The notes under the pieces are model-generated. The model ran no database searches and was not told the origin of the DNA. It saw only the letters and a list, made by a program, of their open reading frames with translations. A program made the translations under genes and the position numbers. Positions 22,150 to 34,069 of a DNA stretch of 64,000 bases are shown piece after piece; the first letter of the stretch is position 1; each line of letters starts with the position of its first letter. The stretch is taken from assembly GCF_024139115.2 (NCBI RefSeq), contig NC_085141.1, positions 216,913,783 to 216,977,782 on the forward strand, given 5' to 3'. Origin of the DNA: Armigeres subalbatus. Lineage: Eukaryota; Arthropoda; Insecta; Diptera; Culicidae.

Positions 22150-22392
22150 CACTGACAAAAATCCAATCATATCCATTATGTGTGGCACACATAAATTTTG
22201 ACTATAGCATTTCCCACATGACGGCTATGTAAATTCGCATAGCATATATGTGGAAACACACATAACCGTTATTATAACTAATAACCTTTATGTGGATTCT
22301 CCTATAGCGGGTGGTTATAAACGCACACATAAAATTTATTTGTAAATTTCTTTAGATTTTTGCCAATAAAAATGTGTGGATTTTTATTAGTG
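22150..22392. mobile_element. TA-flanked MITE with CACTGACAAAAATCC ends
   Basis: Left CACTGACAAAAATCCA and right GGATTTTTATTAGTG are inverted and flanked by TA. The interior is AT-rich with repeated TATGTGTG-like words. It resembles the termini of the element at 42613-43686. Probably a Tc1/mariner-type non-autonomous element. Confidence 0.65.
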
Positions 22393-22688
22393 TACGTATA
22401 AATTTTGGACGATTTTCTTATGAACTGTGTGTTATTTGACCGAGAATGATTTTTATAACTTTGTCTTATGAAAATATAAAGATTTGTCGATGCCCTTGAT
22501 GGAATTCATAAGAGAATTTTATAAACATCAATCATCCTTGCATATGATGACCCTCATATGTTTTCTACACGATTTTTGTTTATGCTGTGCATTCTTATAA
22601 AGCATTAGAGTAGACAAATGCAAAAAAAAATCCACAACTCATTGTACAACATGGTATTTTTTTTTCTCTAAATAATAATCACAATCTA

Positions 22689-22932
22689 CCGTCTAAGACG
22701 AATTAAGTAACTCCATTTAATTCCACCAATTATTTCGATATCTTTGCAGATATGTATTTCGACCACACCTGTGTGGTCGTCTTCAGTGTCTCGTATTTGA
22801 CTCGACTTCGTCGTCGTCGAGTCAAGTACGAGACACTGAAGACGACCACACAGTTGTGGTCGAAATACGTATCTGCAAAGATGTCGAAATAATTGGTGGA
22901 ATTAAATGGAGTTATTTAATTCGTCTTAGACG
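22689..22932. repeat. 244-bp palindrome, relative of the 19928-20112 family
   Basis: CCGTCTAAGACGAATTAA at the left is mirrored at the right. Both arms contain GTGTCTCGTA / GAAGACGACCACACAG and the GAAATACGTATCTGCAAAG block. The centre is a CGTCGTCG-like palindrome. No coding capacity. Confidence 0.75.
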
Positions 22933-24031
22933 GTTGAATAAATTCCACTAAAACGAGCTTAAAATATTTTTTCTGAATCACATTCTCTTAATTCATTCGA
23001 TTTATGTTTCGTCGAGATGCATCGCACCAAGTAGGAGACTCGAGAATAGTCTCATTGTCGGTATTCCTCTCATTCGCTTCTTGCGTCAACAAAGTTCTGA
23101 AAACTATGAAATATTATTTTAAAAGTGAATTTAAACGCCTAACATTTACTTACATTTCTGATCCTAACAACCAACTGCTATCGAACGCGATATTAAAAAA
23201 AAATCCCAGTTGATGAACGATAAAACGCAGTTTACAAGCGCGAATGTCGATAATAAATCTGCGATGAGAATTAGTTCGTCCACAACATACTCTGCCATGT
23301 TAACTTCTCATTTCATAAGATTTGTCTTATGAGTTTTTCACATCAGAAGTAGTGATGAAAATTATAAGACAACTCTTATGTTTTATTTTATCTATATGAA
23401 TCACTCCCATGAACTTTATAAGATACAAGAATGAGTTTCATCAAGAGTAAGTCATTATCTGGGTGCTGCGGATAGAGCCGTTTTTCTGCACTCAAGCGAG
23501 TAGCGGGATATTTTGAAATCACTACCATAAACAAAATTATATTGCAGTTACTTGACTGTCAAACATTTCCCGCTCTTCGAATTTCTCTTTCCATGCTGCA
23601 TGAGAGCGCACAAATGCTCTAGACTCTACATGACTTTACGATTGTTTACATACATTCCTGCTCCAATCAGCTGCTGAATCTCGTGAAATTTCGACACAAG
23701 TGCTTTTTATTACCATTCCTATTAATTTTCCACTCGAAATATAATGTGGAAATATTTGTTACAAAAAATAAAAAACTCAAACAAAGTTTATTTTTATTTT
23801 TTCCACAAATAATAACAATACTTCTCAATATAAGATCAGAAACGAACATAACCACAATCTTCAATGTTTGGCTCCGGCACAATAGAAAAGTTTGGCTTCA
23901 GTTTGACAACCAAATCGATTCTATTCGCACCACCCAGGTCATTATCATAAGAAGCTCTATGAAAATGAAATTCGCATATTTTTCCACGCTTCATAAGATT
24001 AGGCTTATGATGTTCAAGAGATAGTTTAGTT
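22933..24031. other. Intergenic, AT-rich, no recognised gene
   Basis: 23300-23440 and 23990 contain several scattered (T)CATAAGA(C)-type words (tcataagatttgtcttatga), suggesting a decayed inverted repeat. Nothing else could be supported here. Confidence 0.3.
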
Positions 24032-24452
24032 TAGGGATCCTACATTCAGAGATATGCGAAAGCGGCCATCTTGAGCCAATCGAGCATTGAGAGCTGTCAG
24101 AATCTGAGCCAAATGAACATTGTTATTGTTACGAATTGAAAGGTATTGCGATTGTAATGAAAAAGATTTTCCAAAAAGTTTTGTCGAATAAACAATTTGT
24201 TTTACATTGGCAAGTTGAAGTAGTCTAGTTTATGCATGGCACTTTGTTCATTTGTATTGCACTTTTATTTTAGGGATAATGCACTGTTGGACGTTAGATA
24301 ACGAAACCTGAAAAAGCCATTATACGCAAAGTCATGTTCGAGCTCCAACATTTTGCGCCACGGCAAGTGCTGGCAGCGTCTGTTTACGAAAGTAACAGCG
24401 TTGCTAAATCGTCTGGAAAAGTATTCGCACATCTCTTAATATAGGATCCCTA
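24032..24452. mobile_element. hAT-like MITE with perfect 8-bp TSD
   Basis: The ends TAGGGATCCTACATTCAGAG and the complement of TAGGGATCCTATATTAAGAG continue into GCGAA. GTTTAGTT occurs at 24024-24031 and 24453-24460. TIR plus an 8-bp duplication fits hAT. It ends about 410 bp upstream of the ZAD gene start. Confidence 0.82.
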
Positions 24453-24865
24453 GTTTAGTTCAGTGTTGGTCTAATAAAAAATTATACCATGTTACGAAAC
24501 GAATATCACTAGTGTGTCTTTAGTATTAGGGGCGAGGTCATTGTTAGTCCTACAGTGACTATAATAACAGTGCCGTCAAGTGTCAAAATTGGAACAGAAT
24601 CAGCTGTCAGTTCCATACAAATGCGCATTCCAAACGAGCAGGAGACCTGTCAAACGTGGAATATGGCGATACTCTTCTTATAGGACTCTAGTTAGTCCAA
24701 ACTCCCAACGTGTATGAGCGTGTGTACGCTACATTATGTACACTCTGGTTTACCAACAAAACAAAAGAGACAAAGAAATTTTTTAAATATTTGTTTGGCG
24801 AAATATTTATTAATTTTGGTTTAATTTGCTTCTAGTGCGTTGTTACTAAGAAAATAAAACCCAAA
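24453..24865 (+). other. Upstream region of the ZAD zinc-finger gene
   Basis: Contains the direct-repeat scrap gtgtgtacgctacatt near 24720 and then AT-rich sequence running into the start codon. It probably holds the promoter and 5'UTR; no core element was assigned. Confidence 0.3.
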
Positions 24866-27378
24866 ATGTCCAGACTGCAGGCAGGCTATGCTCTGGACAT
24901 GGATGTGGACAATGTGTGCCGCATTTGCTTGTCGCAAACTGACGCCAGCGAAAGACTGTTTCACATATTTTCATCAGCAATCGTGGACGGATTCCTGGTG
25001 GCCATTCCGGAAGTTTTGGAGTTCTGTGTTAATCTGACGGTAGGTGATCAATTGAAATTAAATATTGACGAAGGTTTGATATACCTACGCAGAACTAAAT
25101 TGTTCTACATATTCTAGGTAACCGAATCCGATCGAATGCCCTGTAAGATCTGCCAGAAGTGTAAGGGGCAGTTGCTGGGATTTTATTTGTTCAAACAAAA
25201 ATGCCAGCGAACGGATAAAGTTCTACAGGAAGCTTTCGGTTCAATGCAAAAACAAAAAAGTTCTAATCGAACTTTTGAGAATGAGAAATCTGACGATGAT
25301 AATGCGATTGATTTAGAAATACTTGAAACTCAAACAAACGGAGACGAGGATGAAGTTGAAGTGGAACCAGTATCAGAGTTCATGGATGTTCCAATGTCGG
25401 ACCCCCCTGAATTCCAGTGTCATCTATGTGATCAAATATTCAGAACTGAAGAGGATCTCAAGGAACATACGGTGGATCATTGCACATTGATCTCTGATCA
25501 GGACCAGTACACTTCGATGGGTGAGGAACAATTACAAGGATATACAAGCGAAGTAGATCATGAAAGCGTTGAAGTAAAGATGGATTATAAAATACCCAGT
25601 GAATCCAACGTTCTTGAAGCAGCTGATGAAGATAGAGTTTGCTACTTAGAAGATGCAAAGATGGTGGAAGAAATGCCGATAGAACGATTCCCAAGCGATC
25701 AAAGTGATAGTATTTCTCACATAAGAGAGGAAGACGATGAGAGTCTTACAAACAACGTAAAAGCGAATGAGGAAACCGATGAAACCAAGTCAATTAATGG
25801 CGTGAAAATTGTCAACACAAATGTGGCTTCGCTTGAACAACTATGTTGTAATATCTGCGGGAAAATAGTGAAAGGGCAATCGCGGTATTATAAACATCTA
25901 CAAACTCATGATATTCATACAAACGTAACGGAATTTCTAACGTATCATATCTGCAGTATTTGCTTGAAAGTATATTTAGACGAAAATGAATTATCAATTC
26001 ACACAAATGCAGAAAGTCATGACTCAAAAACTATTCCAACAGACAGCGATACACCTTACACTTGTGGGATATGTTCGGCAGAATACACCCGAATTGACCA
26101 CGCTAAGCAGCATATGCTGTCGCATCTAACGTCATTTGCATGCCCTTTTCCCGGTTGTGGGTGCGAGTATAGCTCCGCAGCCCGGCTGGGATTACACATA
26201 TCAGGCAAGCACATAGAGTATGAAACGCATCAATGTCGGTACTGTGGAGCAAATTCATTCGAATCGATGGCCGAGCTGCAGCAGCATTTGAGAGTTAAAT
26301 GCAATGGAAAAAAGTTCCCTTGCCATCACTGTGGTAAGTTTCTATTTTTGTCGGCTACCAAGTAAGACCATGTTGAAGGTGGCTGGGTGGTTTGATTCTC
26401 GGTCCCGCTCTTAGAAACTTTTACGACTTTCCTGAAAGTATCGTTAACCTCATGATGTACGAATGCAAACATAACTTGGCTTAGACATCGTAATTGATAA
26501 CTGAAAGAAAAAGAAATGGTTGGTTATGAAACGCAACTGATTGCATTTGATACAATAGCATTGTTATAATTGATTGTGACCAGACCAGACAGATATGTTT
26601 TTGCTTCCGCTCTTGTCAATTGCTTGATTTAGAAGTAAATTCGCGAAAATTATAAGAAAATCTACACTGCAGTCTAGTAGCAGGGAAGTCAAACTAACAA
26701 TACTTTCTCTTTCCAATGACCGTAAAGACGTAGCAGTTACAAAATCTCAAGCTAGATATGGTTCTCTGTACAATCTCAATAACACAGTAGTAACTCCGGA
26801 ATGCGTCTCCCCAGGCCATATTTCGCACGTTCAACCCCATACTTAACTTCTGGCGTTAATGTAATAAAGTATTTTTCCATAGATAAAAAGTTCTTATCCT
26901 CAAGATCTCTCGCGCATCACTTGAAATGTCTGGAGAAGAAACATCGCTGCGCAGAATGTGGCAAAACATTCGCTCAACATGGTGAGCTCAAGCTACACGA
27001 ACGGATGCACAATGGCGAACGGCCATTCAAATGTACGGTTTGTGGCAAAAGCTATAAAACAGCGTCGCTTCGGACGGCCCATATGGATTCGCACATTGAA
27101 GGAAAAACGTTTCAGGTGGGTTTGAATGGTACCGTCTTAGTTCATAGGAACAATCAATATTTTTCATTATCTTTTAGTGCCAACTTTGCGGAAAACAGTT
27201 ACAAACCCGCACCTGTTATCGTAACCATATCAAACGACATTCGGAGGAAAGAAAGTACGAATGTGATGTGTGTTCGAAAAAGTTCTATACCAAGTACAAT
27301 GTGAAGATTCACAAACAGAAGGTGCATAAATTAATAGATGGTAGCACAAGTGTTGTGCTAGAGACGTGCGACGAATAA
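24866..27378 (+). CDS. ZAD-domain C2H2 zinc-finger protein 1
   Basis: Probable nuclear DNA-binding regulator of the insect ZAD family. Exons 24866-25039, 25118-26333, 26883-27115, 27178-27378; borders GTAGGT/CTAG, GTAAGT/ATAG, GTGGGT/TTAG; 607 aa. The N-terminal ZAD has VCRIC (~18-22) and MPCKICQKC across the first intron. An acidic linker of about 130 residues follows. About eleven C2H2 fingers come next: FQCHLC, LCCNIC, YHICSIC, YTCGIC, FACPFPGC, HQCRYC, FPCHHCDKKF (split by intron 2), HRCAEC, FKCTVC, FQCQLC, YECDVC. The last linkers resemble TGEKP (NGERPF, SEERKY). The start is the first ATG before the ZAD and no frame break was seen. AATAAA is at 27397-27402, 19 nt past the stop. Target genes are unknown. 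Confidence 0.87.
26356..26520 (+). mobile_element. Degenerate SINE fragment in ZAD gene 1 intron 2
   Basis: Contains agaccatgttgaaggtggct, a decayed B box (gtttgattctcggtccc), then acttggcttaga and aattgataactg. These match the order of the Feilai copies at 29323 and 37586. No tail or TSD remains. Confidence 0.6.
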
Positions 27379-27402
27379 TTTTATGGTTTTCCACCAAATA
27401 AA

Positions 27403-27759
27403 ACAAAATCAAATAGGGAACATGCCGAAATCTTCATCGATTTCATTAGTCCGAACCCGCCGGTGCATTTGATATTTCAAAGACTGTTATAAAGTATGAA
27501 GGCGATCTTCAACCCGCTCTGTAATGATTGGTAGGCAATATTTCAGAGGGATTCCTAGACTATGGCTTTGTCTCTCACTGACCGTGTAAGCAGAAATCTG
27601 AACCGAGCTAGAAATGAATACAGGATTGTTACGTGGATCTTGAATTATTTTTCGTGATACAATACTCTGAATTATTTTCTCTGCAAGTGCGTATATATAA
27701 AAAACAGATTTTTAATATAATTCTGCGCTTTCGCTTCACCTATAACAGATAGGGCAGGT
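27403..27759. other. Downstream flank of ZAD gene 1
   Basis: No gene recognised. It ends with AGGGCAGGT (27751-27759), one side of the 9-bp duplication around the foldback element. Confidence 0.35.
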
Positions 27760-29043
27760 GGTTCTATGACACTAACCCGAATATCACTACCCCGAACGCC
27801 AGTACCCCGAAAGGTCACTAGGTCACCTACCCCGAATGATCACTACCCCGAATACCCCACTACCCAGAAAAGCCATTACCCCGAAAATCATTTAAATATA
27901 TTACGCAATAATTTTAATTATTACTTTTGCATATGCTAACAATTATCCTAATATTTGAGCCGGGAGCGCTCGGGATAATGCGAATTCCAGAGACCTTGCC
28001 AGAGACGGTGCTTATATAGAGACCAGCGGAGAGAATGAAAGCAAGTCTGGCTTCACGAGAAATTTGTGAAAACGTGATGTGACTTTCAGAATAAGCAATT
28101 ATTTCTTTTACTTTAATACATGTCCTGTCTATGAAAGGGATATACATATCTTCAGCAAGAAATAATGTTAATGCGCTAAATACAATACGCGCACTTACCC
28201 GAGACAAGGCGAGAGAGTAAATAATTTTTTTCTTTCAAATTATGCACTTGCTCGGAATAGGATTAGAGAGTAAATGTCACCTTCTTGCGGAAGAATGTGT
28301 TTCTACTTTTAAAGTACGCATTTGTCCGGGAGGACAACGCAGTAGCCCGGAATAAGACGGGTGAGTGAATGACTCATACTTTAATTACAGTCGCCTCTCC
28401 ACATCTCGATATTGAAAGGACCATCGAGATAGGGAGAGATCGAGGAATGGAAGGAAAATTGAAATGGATACTAGATCCAAAAAAGCTCGTTGCTATGAAA
28501 AACGACAACAAAACAAATGTCGTTTCCTATTGTTGATGTGTTTGTTATTGTCCAAAGATGGTCTAGTAGCTTAAAAATTTGAACATATCGACATAAGGAG
28601 AGTAAATTCTGAACAAAATATGATCAGAACACATCGAGATAGAGGGATATCGACATAGGGAGGTTATCGAGATGTAGAAAGCTCAAATGTATGTAGTTTG
28701 AAGGGACTGAGGAAACCATCGACATAGGGAGAGATATCGAGATGTAGAACATCGAGATGTAGAGAGTCGACTGTATTTTGAATATGCTACTTTTGACTGA
28801 TTAGTTTTTATTTTCAACTTCATTATTGAAACGCAATCTAATAAAGTAATAAAGTGAGCAAGAAAGCGAGTACTTTTTTTTTATTTCAATTTTTGGCAAA
28901 TTCGGGGTAATGATCATTTGGGGAATGATAATTGGTAGATGATAAAGGGTAGTGACCATTCGGGGTAACGGGTTATTCGGGGCAATAGCCTTTCGGGGTA
29001 CTGGCGTTCGGGTTAGTGACATTCGGGGCAGTGTCATAGAATC
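27760..29043. mobile_element. Foldback element with ACCCCGAA minisatellite TIRs and 9-bp TSD
   Basis: GGTTCTATGACACT at the left and the complement of GATTCTATGACACT at the right open ~150-bp inverted repeats. These are built of spaced (T/A)ACCCCGAA units with GTCACT/CAGT spacers. AGGGCAGGT flanks it at 27751-27759 and 29044-29052. Drosophila Foldback elements also make 9-bp duplications. No transposase is visible. A TA-flanked MITE is nested at 28388-28773. Confidence 0.8.
28388..28773. mobile_element. Pogo-like MITE (CAGTCG ends, TA TSD)
   Basis: The ends CAGTCGCCTCTCCACATCTC and the complement of CAGTCGACTCTCTACATCTC are flanked by TA. Internal words such as catcgagatagggagag and atcgacataggga repeat several times. 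Nested inside the foldback element. Confidence 0.75.
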
Positions 29044-29322
29044 AGGGCAGGTATACCAGTTTTGGCTATGGTAGGCCTGGTAGTGAAGTGTTACAATTGA
29101 TCAATTCAAATTTGGTCAACAATGTATCAATGTAGCTGGTCAAACGAATGCTGTAGTGTCCTTTGTCATGAAGAACTTCCAACCCCAGAAACTGTCGCAC
29201 CGGTCCAAGATTGGTTGTTTCGAACGCATCACGCAGGGCTGTGAAGACGATATGTATTTCGCTTCACCGTCATGGCGCAAATTTTGACATTGTTTAAAAT
29301 TTAGGCGAATTAGGGTTTCGTG

Positions 29323-29619
29323 GCCCTCCTTAGCCGTGCGGTGAGACGCGCGGCTACAAAGCAAGACCATGCTGAGGGTGGCTGGGTTCGATTTCCGGTG
29401 CCGGTCTAGGCAATTTTCGGATTGGAAATTGTCTCGACTTCCCTGGGCATAAAAGTATCATCGCTCTAGCCTCATGATACACGAATGCAAAAATGGTAAC
29501 CTGGCTTAGAAACCTCGCAGTTAATAACTGTGGAAGTGCTTAATGAACACTAAGCTGCGAGGCGGCTCTGTCCCAGTGTGGGGATGTAATTAATGCCAAT
29601 AAGAAGAAGAAGAAGCAGA
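29323..29619 (+). mobile_element. Feilai-type SINE with 11-bp TSD, inside Copia RT
   Basis: Starts GGCCCTCCTTAGCCGTGCGG, has the tRNA-like B box and ends in an AAGAAGAAG tail. AGGGTTTCGTG occurs at 29312-29322 and 29620-29630. Copia sequence resumes below it in the interrupted frame (LHETLIRLNF). Confidence 0.88.
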
Positions 29620-30985
29620 AGGGTTTCGTGTAAGGCTTTGTTCCAGCACCGCGCACTCTGTTTTAGCCCATAGATGCTCTTTATGATTCGACAAACAAGA
29701 CTCTCCTTGCTAGTAACTTCATACCCCGGAGGTTGGCGCATATAAACCTCCTCTTCCAACGTTCCGTTTAAATATGCGGTCTTGATATCAAAATGGTGTA
29801 AGGTCATCTGCCTTTTTCCCGCTACTGCCAGAACTGCACGTAATGTTGCAATGCGCGTTACCGGAGCAAAAACGTCCAGATAATCGATGCCATACCTTTG
29901 GTTGAACCCTTGGGCTAACAAACGCGCATTATGCTTGACAACCTCGCCTGTCGCGTTCCGCTTTAATTTAAATATCCACTTGGATCCTATTACCTTTTTG
30001 CCTTCCAGCAAACGCATCAGTTCCCATGTATGGTTCACATCATGGGATTGCATTTCCGCGTCCATGGCTTGCTTCCACTCGGTAATCTTCATTGCTTCTC
30101 TGTAACTCGTTGGTTCTTCCGGGAGATATTCAGCCACACCGACAACAAAATCATCAAACCGGCTCGGTAGCACGCCTCGCGATTTTCGATTTTCACGATG
30201 TCGTTTATGATCCACATTGTCGTCCATATTTCCTCTTTCTGGTTCATCCGAATCAAATCCGTGAAAAGACTCTCCTGACCTGAAGCTGCTCTCACTGCAA
30301 AGATCTTGCCTCGACTCCATTGGCTTGCACGGAATATCGATCTCCTGTTCCGAACTCACACTTATTCCGTGGTTATCCGGTTTGTAGACTGATCCAGAAA
30401 ACGGTATCCCTTATGGTCCTCGCTGTATCCGACGAAACGTAATTTTATCGCCTTTTGGTCCAGCTTAGCCCGCTTCACATCCGGAATATGCACGTAGGCT
30501 TCACAACCAAATACACGGTAGTGACCGATGTTAGACTTTCGCCCCGTCCATAGTTCATAAGGTGTTCCTACGATAACTCTTGATGGTAGTCGGTTCTGCA
30601 GGTACGCTGCTGTCATCACTGCTTCACCCCAGTAGAGTTTCGTCATGTTCGCATCCGCCAGCAAGCAATTAGCCATCTCCTGCAGCGACCTATTTTTCCG
30701 CTCGGCTACCCCGTTTTGTTGGGGTGAGTACGGGGTCGTGAACTGAGCTTTTATTCCTTCGCTTTCGTAGAATTCTTGCAATTCGCGGTTTACAAATTCA
30801 CCGCCTCCGTCCGATCGAATCACAAGAGGCTTTCTACCGAATACGTTTTGAACCATACGAACATACTCCTTTATCTTGGAGGCTGCTTCGCTCTTTTTGC
30901 GAAGTAGGAATACCACCGCATAACGACTATAGTCATCGATAAGAGTCGTTATGTAGCAATTTCCGGATGGCGTCGTCGTTTCCAT

Positions 30986-32110
30986 TTTACTTACTTACTT
31001 ATGGATCCTGTACACCTCCGGTGGTGCAAAGGGCCGACTTGAAAGATCTCCATCCTGAGCGATGCCCGGCTATCGCTTTAACCTGTTGCCAGGTTAGATT
31101 TCGGTCGACTTCTTTTATTTCTTTATTGAGGCTTCGCCGCCATGAGCCTCTGGGTCTGCCTCTGCTGCGATGTCCCGCTGGGTTCCAGTCTAATGCTTGC
31201 TTACAGATTTCGTTTCCGCCCTACGTAGAGTGTGGCCGACCCAGCCCCACTTCCGATCCCGAATTTCTGTTGTTATCGGCCTCTGGTGACAACGACGATG
31301 GAGCTCGTTGTTTGAGATCCAGTTGTGAGGCCACCAGGCCCGAATTATATACCGCAGGCATCTGTTAATGAACACCTGCAGCCGTTGAGTGTTCTCCACT
31401 GATACACACCATGTTTCGCTAGCGTATAACAGCACAGATTTCACGTTAGAGTTGAAAATTCGTATTTTGGTGCGTTCACTTATCTGCCTGTTTTTCCAGA
31501 TATTTCTTAAACTCGCAAAGACAGCCCTTGCTTTCTTGATCCGTGCGCCTATGTCGATCTTGGTACCGCCGTCTGACGCCATTTGGCTACCAAGATATTG
31601 GAAGCTTTCAACATTCTCCACTGGTTGCCCGGCTACTGTGAAACTGGAAGGAGTCACCGTGTTTACATCCAACGATTTGGTTTTGTTGACGTTGATGACT
31701 AAACCTGCCGAGGAGGAGCGATCGGCAAGGTCGTTGAGCTTACTCTGCATATCAGAGCGCCGTTGCGCGAGGAGTGCAACGTCATCCGCCAATTCGAAGT
31801 CGTTTAGGTGCTCCATGGTTATAGGCTGCCATAACAGCCCGCGGTTTGGTTCACGGTCAATCGCATCTACCAGAATCTCATCGATTACGATGAGGAACAG
31901 TAACGGTGATAGAATACATCCTTGCCTCACACCAGCTACGACCCGGATAGGGTCGGACAGGACCCCATTGTGCAGCACTCTACACGAAAAGGCCTCGTAC
32001 TGTGCTTCGATGAGGCCGATGATTTTCTCAGGAACCCCCTTGCGTCTCAGGGCGCCCCACATATTCTCGTGATTGAGACGGTCGAAAGCTTTTTCGTAGT
32101 CAATGAATTT
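30986..32110 (-). mobile_element. RTE-type (JAM1-like) non-LTR fragment, 5'-truncated, with 10-bp TSD
   Basis: Minus-strand RT: NHENMWGALRRKGVPEKIIG, GVRQGCILSPLLFLIVIDEI, FELADDVALLAQ (where F-ADD is the active site, here preceded by an odd FEL). It then ends with a C-terminal RDRKWGWVGHTLRR. The frame is open from 32062 to 31190. The 3' end is a (TAAG)n-type tail at 30986-30999. TCGTTTCCAT occurs at 30976-30985 and 32111-32120 as the duplication in Copia. Confidence 0.85.
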
Positions 32111-33600
32111 TCGTTTCCATGGGACCGCATAAGTCGGTGTGGATTACCTCCAGGAGGCGCGAGGTGCTTCTTTCGAGTTTCGCCGGAAAAGGTTTCCTGG
32201 CGAACTTGTTTTTCAAGCAACATTCGCAAGCAGTTCTATTGCCGCAATCATTAAATTTAAATCCACTTACCGACTTATACCTTTCCATGACACGCAGAAG
32301 ATCGGGATCGCGATGACCGATTCTTCTATGCCACAGGTGCTGGCAGTTTCCGTGACAGTTGCTGACTTTTCGGGCACCTTGGGCCAATCTAAGTTGGTAT
32401 AGACTGCCCACTTTGTCTCCAACGACGAGGATGTCACCGGCTCGACTTTTTATTTCGCACTTCCGCTCGTTGAATTCGATCACAAACTTCTTCGCGTCCA
32501 GCTGACAAACCGATATCAGTCCTCCATCAAGACCTGGAACGTATAACACGTCCTTCAGCTTTATCTCCACATTTTCACCTTGTCCGTCTATACCGCGCAC
32601 TATACCGTGACCTGTTTCGCGAACACTGGTCTTTTTACCATCCGCGAGTATCACGCTTGAAACCGCACTTTTGTTCAACTCCGCGAAAAACGACCGGTTG
32701 CCTGTCATATGGCACGTCGCGCCGATCTCGATAATCCAGTTAGAAAGGCCACCGCCAGCCATGAAGCACACCACACTTCCCGCTCCGTGAGCACTTTTGT
32801 ACTTTACACTTTTGTCTTTCGAATTTCTGCCCTTATTTTCCTGGCTTCTGTTCGCTTCACTTTTCATAGACAACCACTTCTTACAATTCTTTTTAAAGCA
32901 TCCCGGTTGTTTACAGAAAAAAACATATTTTCTCTTCCCGTTCACCACTCGCATCCGATTTCATCACTTTCAAATCTTGCGAGACACGATCACCACGTTC
33001 GAGGCGCTGACTGTACTCGTCTAACAAACTTGCTTTCACCAACGCGACAGTCCAATCTGCATCCCGAGTTTGCCGACTTTGCACGTGTGTACGGTACGAG
33101 GGCGGAACACTCCGGAATATCATCTCATCTCATGGAATTTAAATGATCTTCCATGCTTACACTTTCACTCATATTCGCACCGCAAAGCAAACTCAAATAA
33201 TGTGCGATAGTCGACATCGTTGCTTTTTCGTGGCTTTCTTTGAGCGCATTCCACATTGCCTTAGCACTTTGTTGAACTAACTTGAACTGGCTCTCTTCAA
33301 GGAACAGTCCAATGTTTGCCCGAGCCTTTCGATCCTTCTTCCGCCACTCATCCGTCTCTTCGTCCGAATCCGGTTCAAATGCATTCACCACTTCCCACAA
33401 GTCTTCTTTTTCCAACAACCACTCCATGCGTTGTTTCCACGACGTCCAATTTTGTTGGTTCAACTTCGAGAAGGTAATCTTCGCAGTGTCCGCCATTTTG
33501 TTCGACCCCGAAACGCGGAAGAAAAAAAAACCGTTACACGCGAATTTTCTTTAATCGGTCACTTTTTCACTTTTCACTAGTGTTCGGAGCAATATTACAA

Positions 33601-34069
33601 TGTTAGCAACCAGACAACATATATCTATTCATTACCCATGTTCTGTTTGAAATGTTTCTGTATCCTTCTTCCGTTACTGTACTTCCTTTTTTAGTTTAAT
33701 AAAGAAAGATCAAATGAGACGGACGTGTTTGGTTTTTCTGTCGCGAATTAATTCCGAATGACAATTACAAAATACAGTCCACAATTTTGATGTATATTTG
33801 GTCCTTCATGGCCGGATGAAGTGGTGAATTTATATTACCGTGAAAAATCTCGAATATTTGTGAAATAAGTGATTGGACATTCGGTCGTAGCATCGGCTGA
33901 ATGTTGTGAGGCGGCCATTTTCTTTTTGTGCCGATCACCGGATCACAGCGACGCCGCCAAGGTTGCCGTTGTGTAGAACAAATGCGGAACATTTGGTTGA
34001 ATCATCGGCCAAGTGTAGCGAGAGTGGAAGCCATTTTGGTTGATACTCGCTCGTATTGAAACGATCACG
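33601..34069. other. Junction between Copia and BEL remnants
   Basis: Holds what may be Copia LTR (minus) and BEL leader (plus) sequence. No LTR boundary could be fixed. Confidence 0.35.

Larger units (their letters stand above)
29053..33600 (-). mobile_element. Ty1/Copia retrotransposon relic with two nested insertions
   Basis: On the minus strand, in order: gag start at 33496 (MADTAKITFSKLNQQNWTSW) and a gag remainder in another frame to about 32911. Then a degenerate zinc knuckle (FFCKQPGCFKKNC) and a protease remnant (NWIIEIGATCHMTG, the Asp of DSG-type sites replaced by Glu). Then GAG-pre-integrase (LWHRRIGHRDPDL), integrase (LIDDYSRY, SDGGGEF, YSPQQNGVAERKN) and RT (ITEWKQAMDAEM, DVFAPVTRIATLRA, YGLKQSARCW). 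Frameshifts and in-frame stops (about 33124, 30360) make it inactive. It is split by an RTE fragment (30986-32110) and a SINE (29323-29619). The 3' end is lost near the foldback element and no matched LTR pair was found; a possible 5' LTR lies around 33595-33760. Confidence 0.82.

Noticed and set aside
28380..28780. CRISPR-like array (repeated catcgagatagggagag words)
   Set aside because: Irregular spacing and sequence, eukaryotic context, and TA-flanked TIRs show a MITE.
31389..32254. Plus-strand ORFs of 110-227 codons across the RTE fragment
   Set aside because: Complement of the RT coding frame; the sense strand carries recognisable RT motifs.
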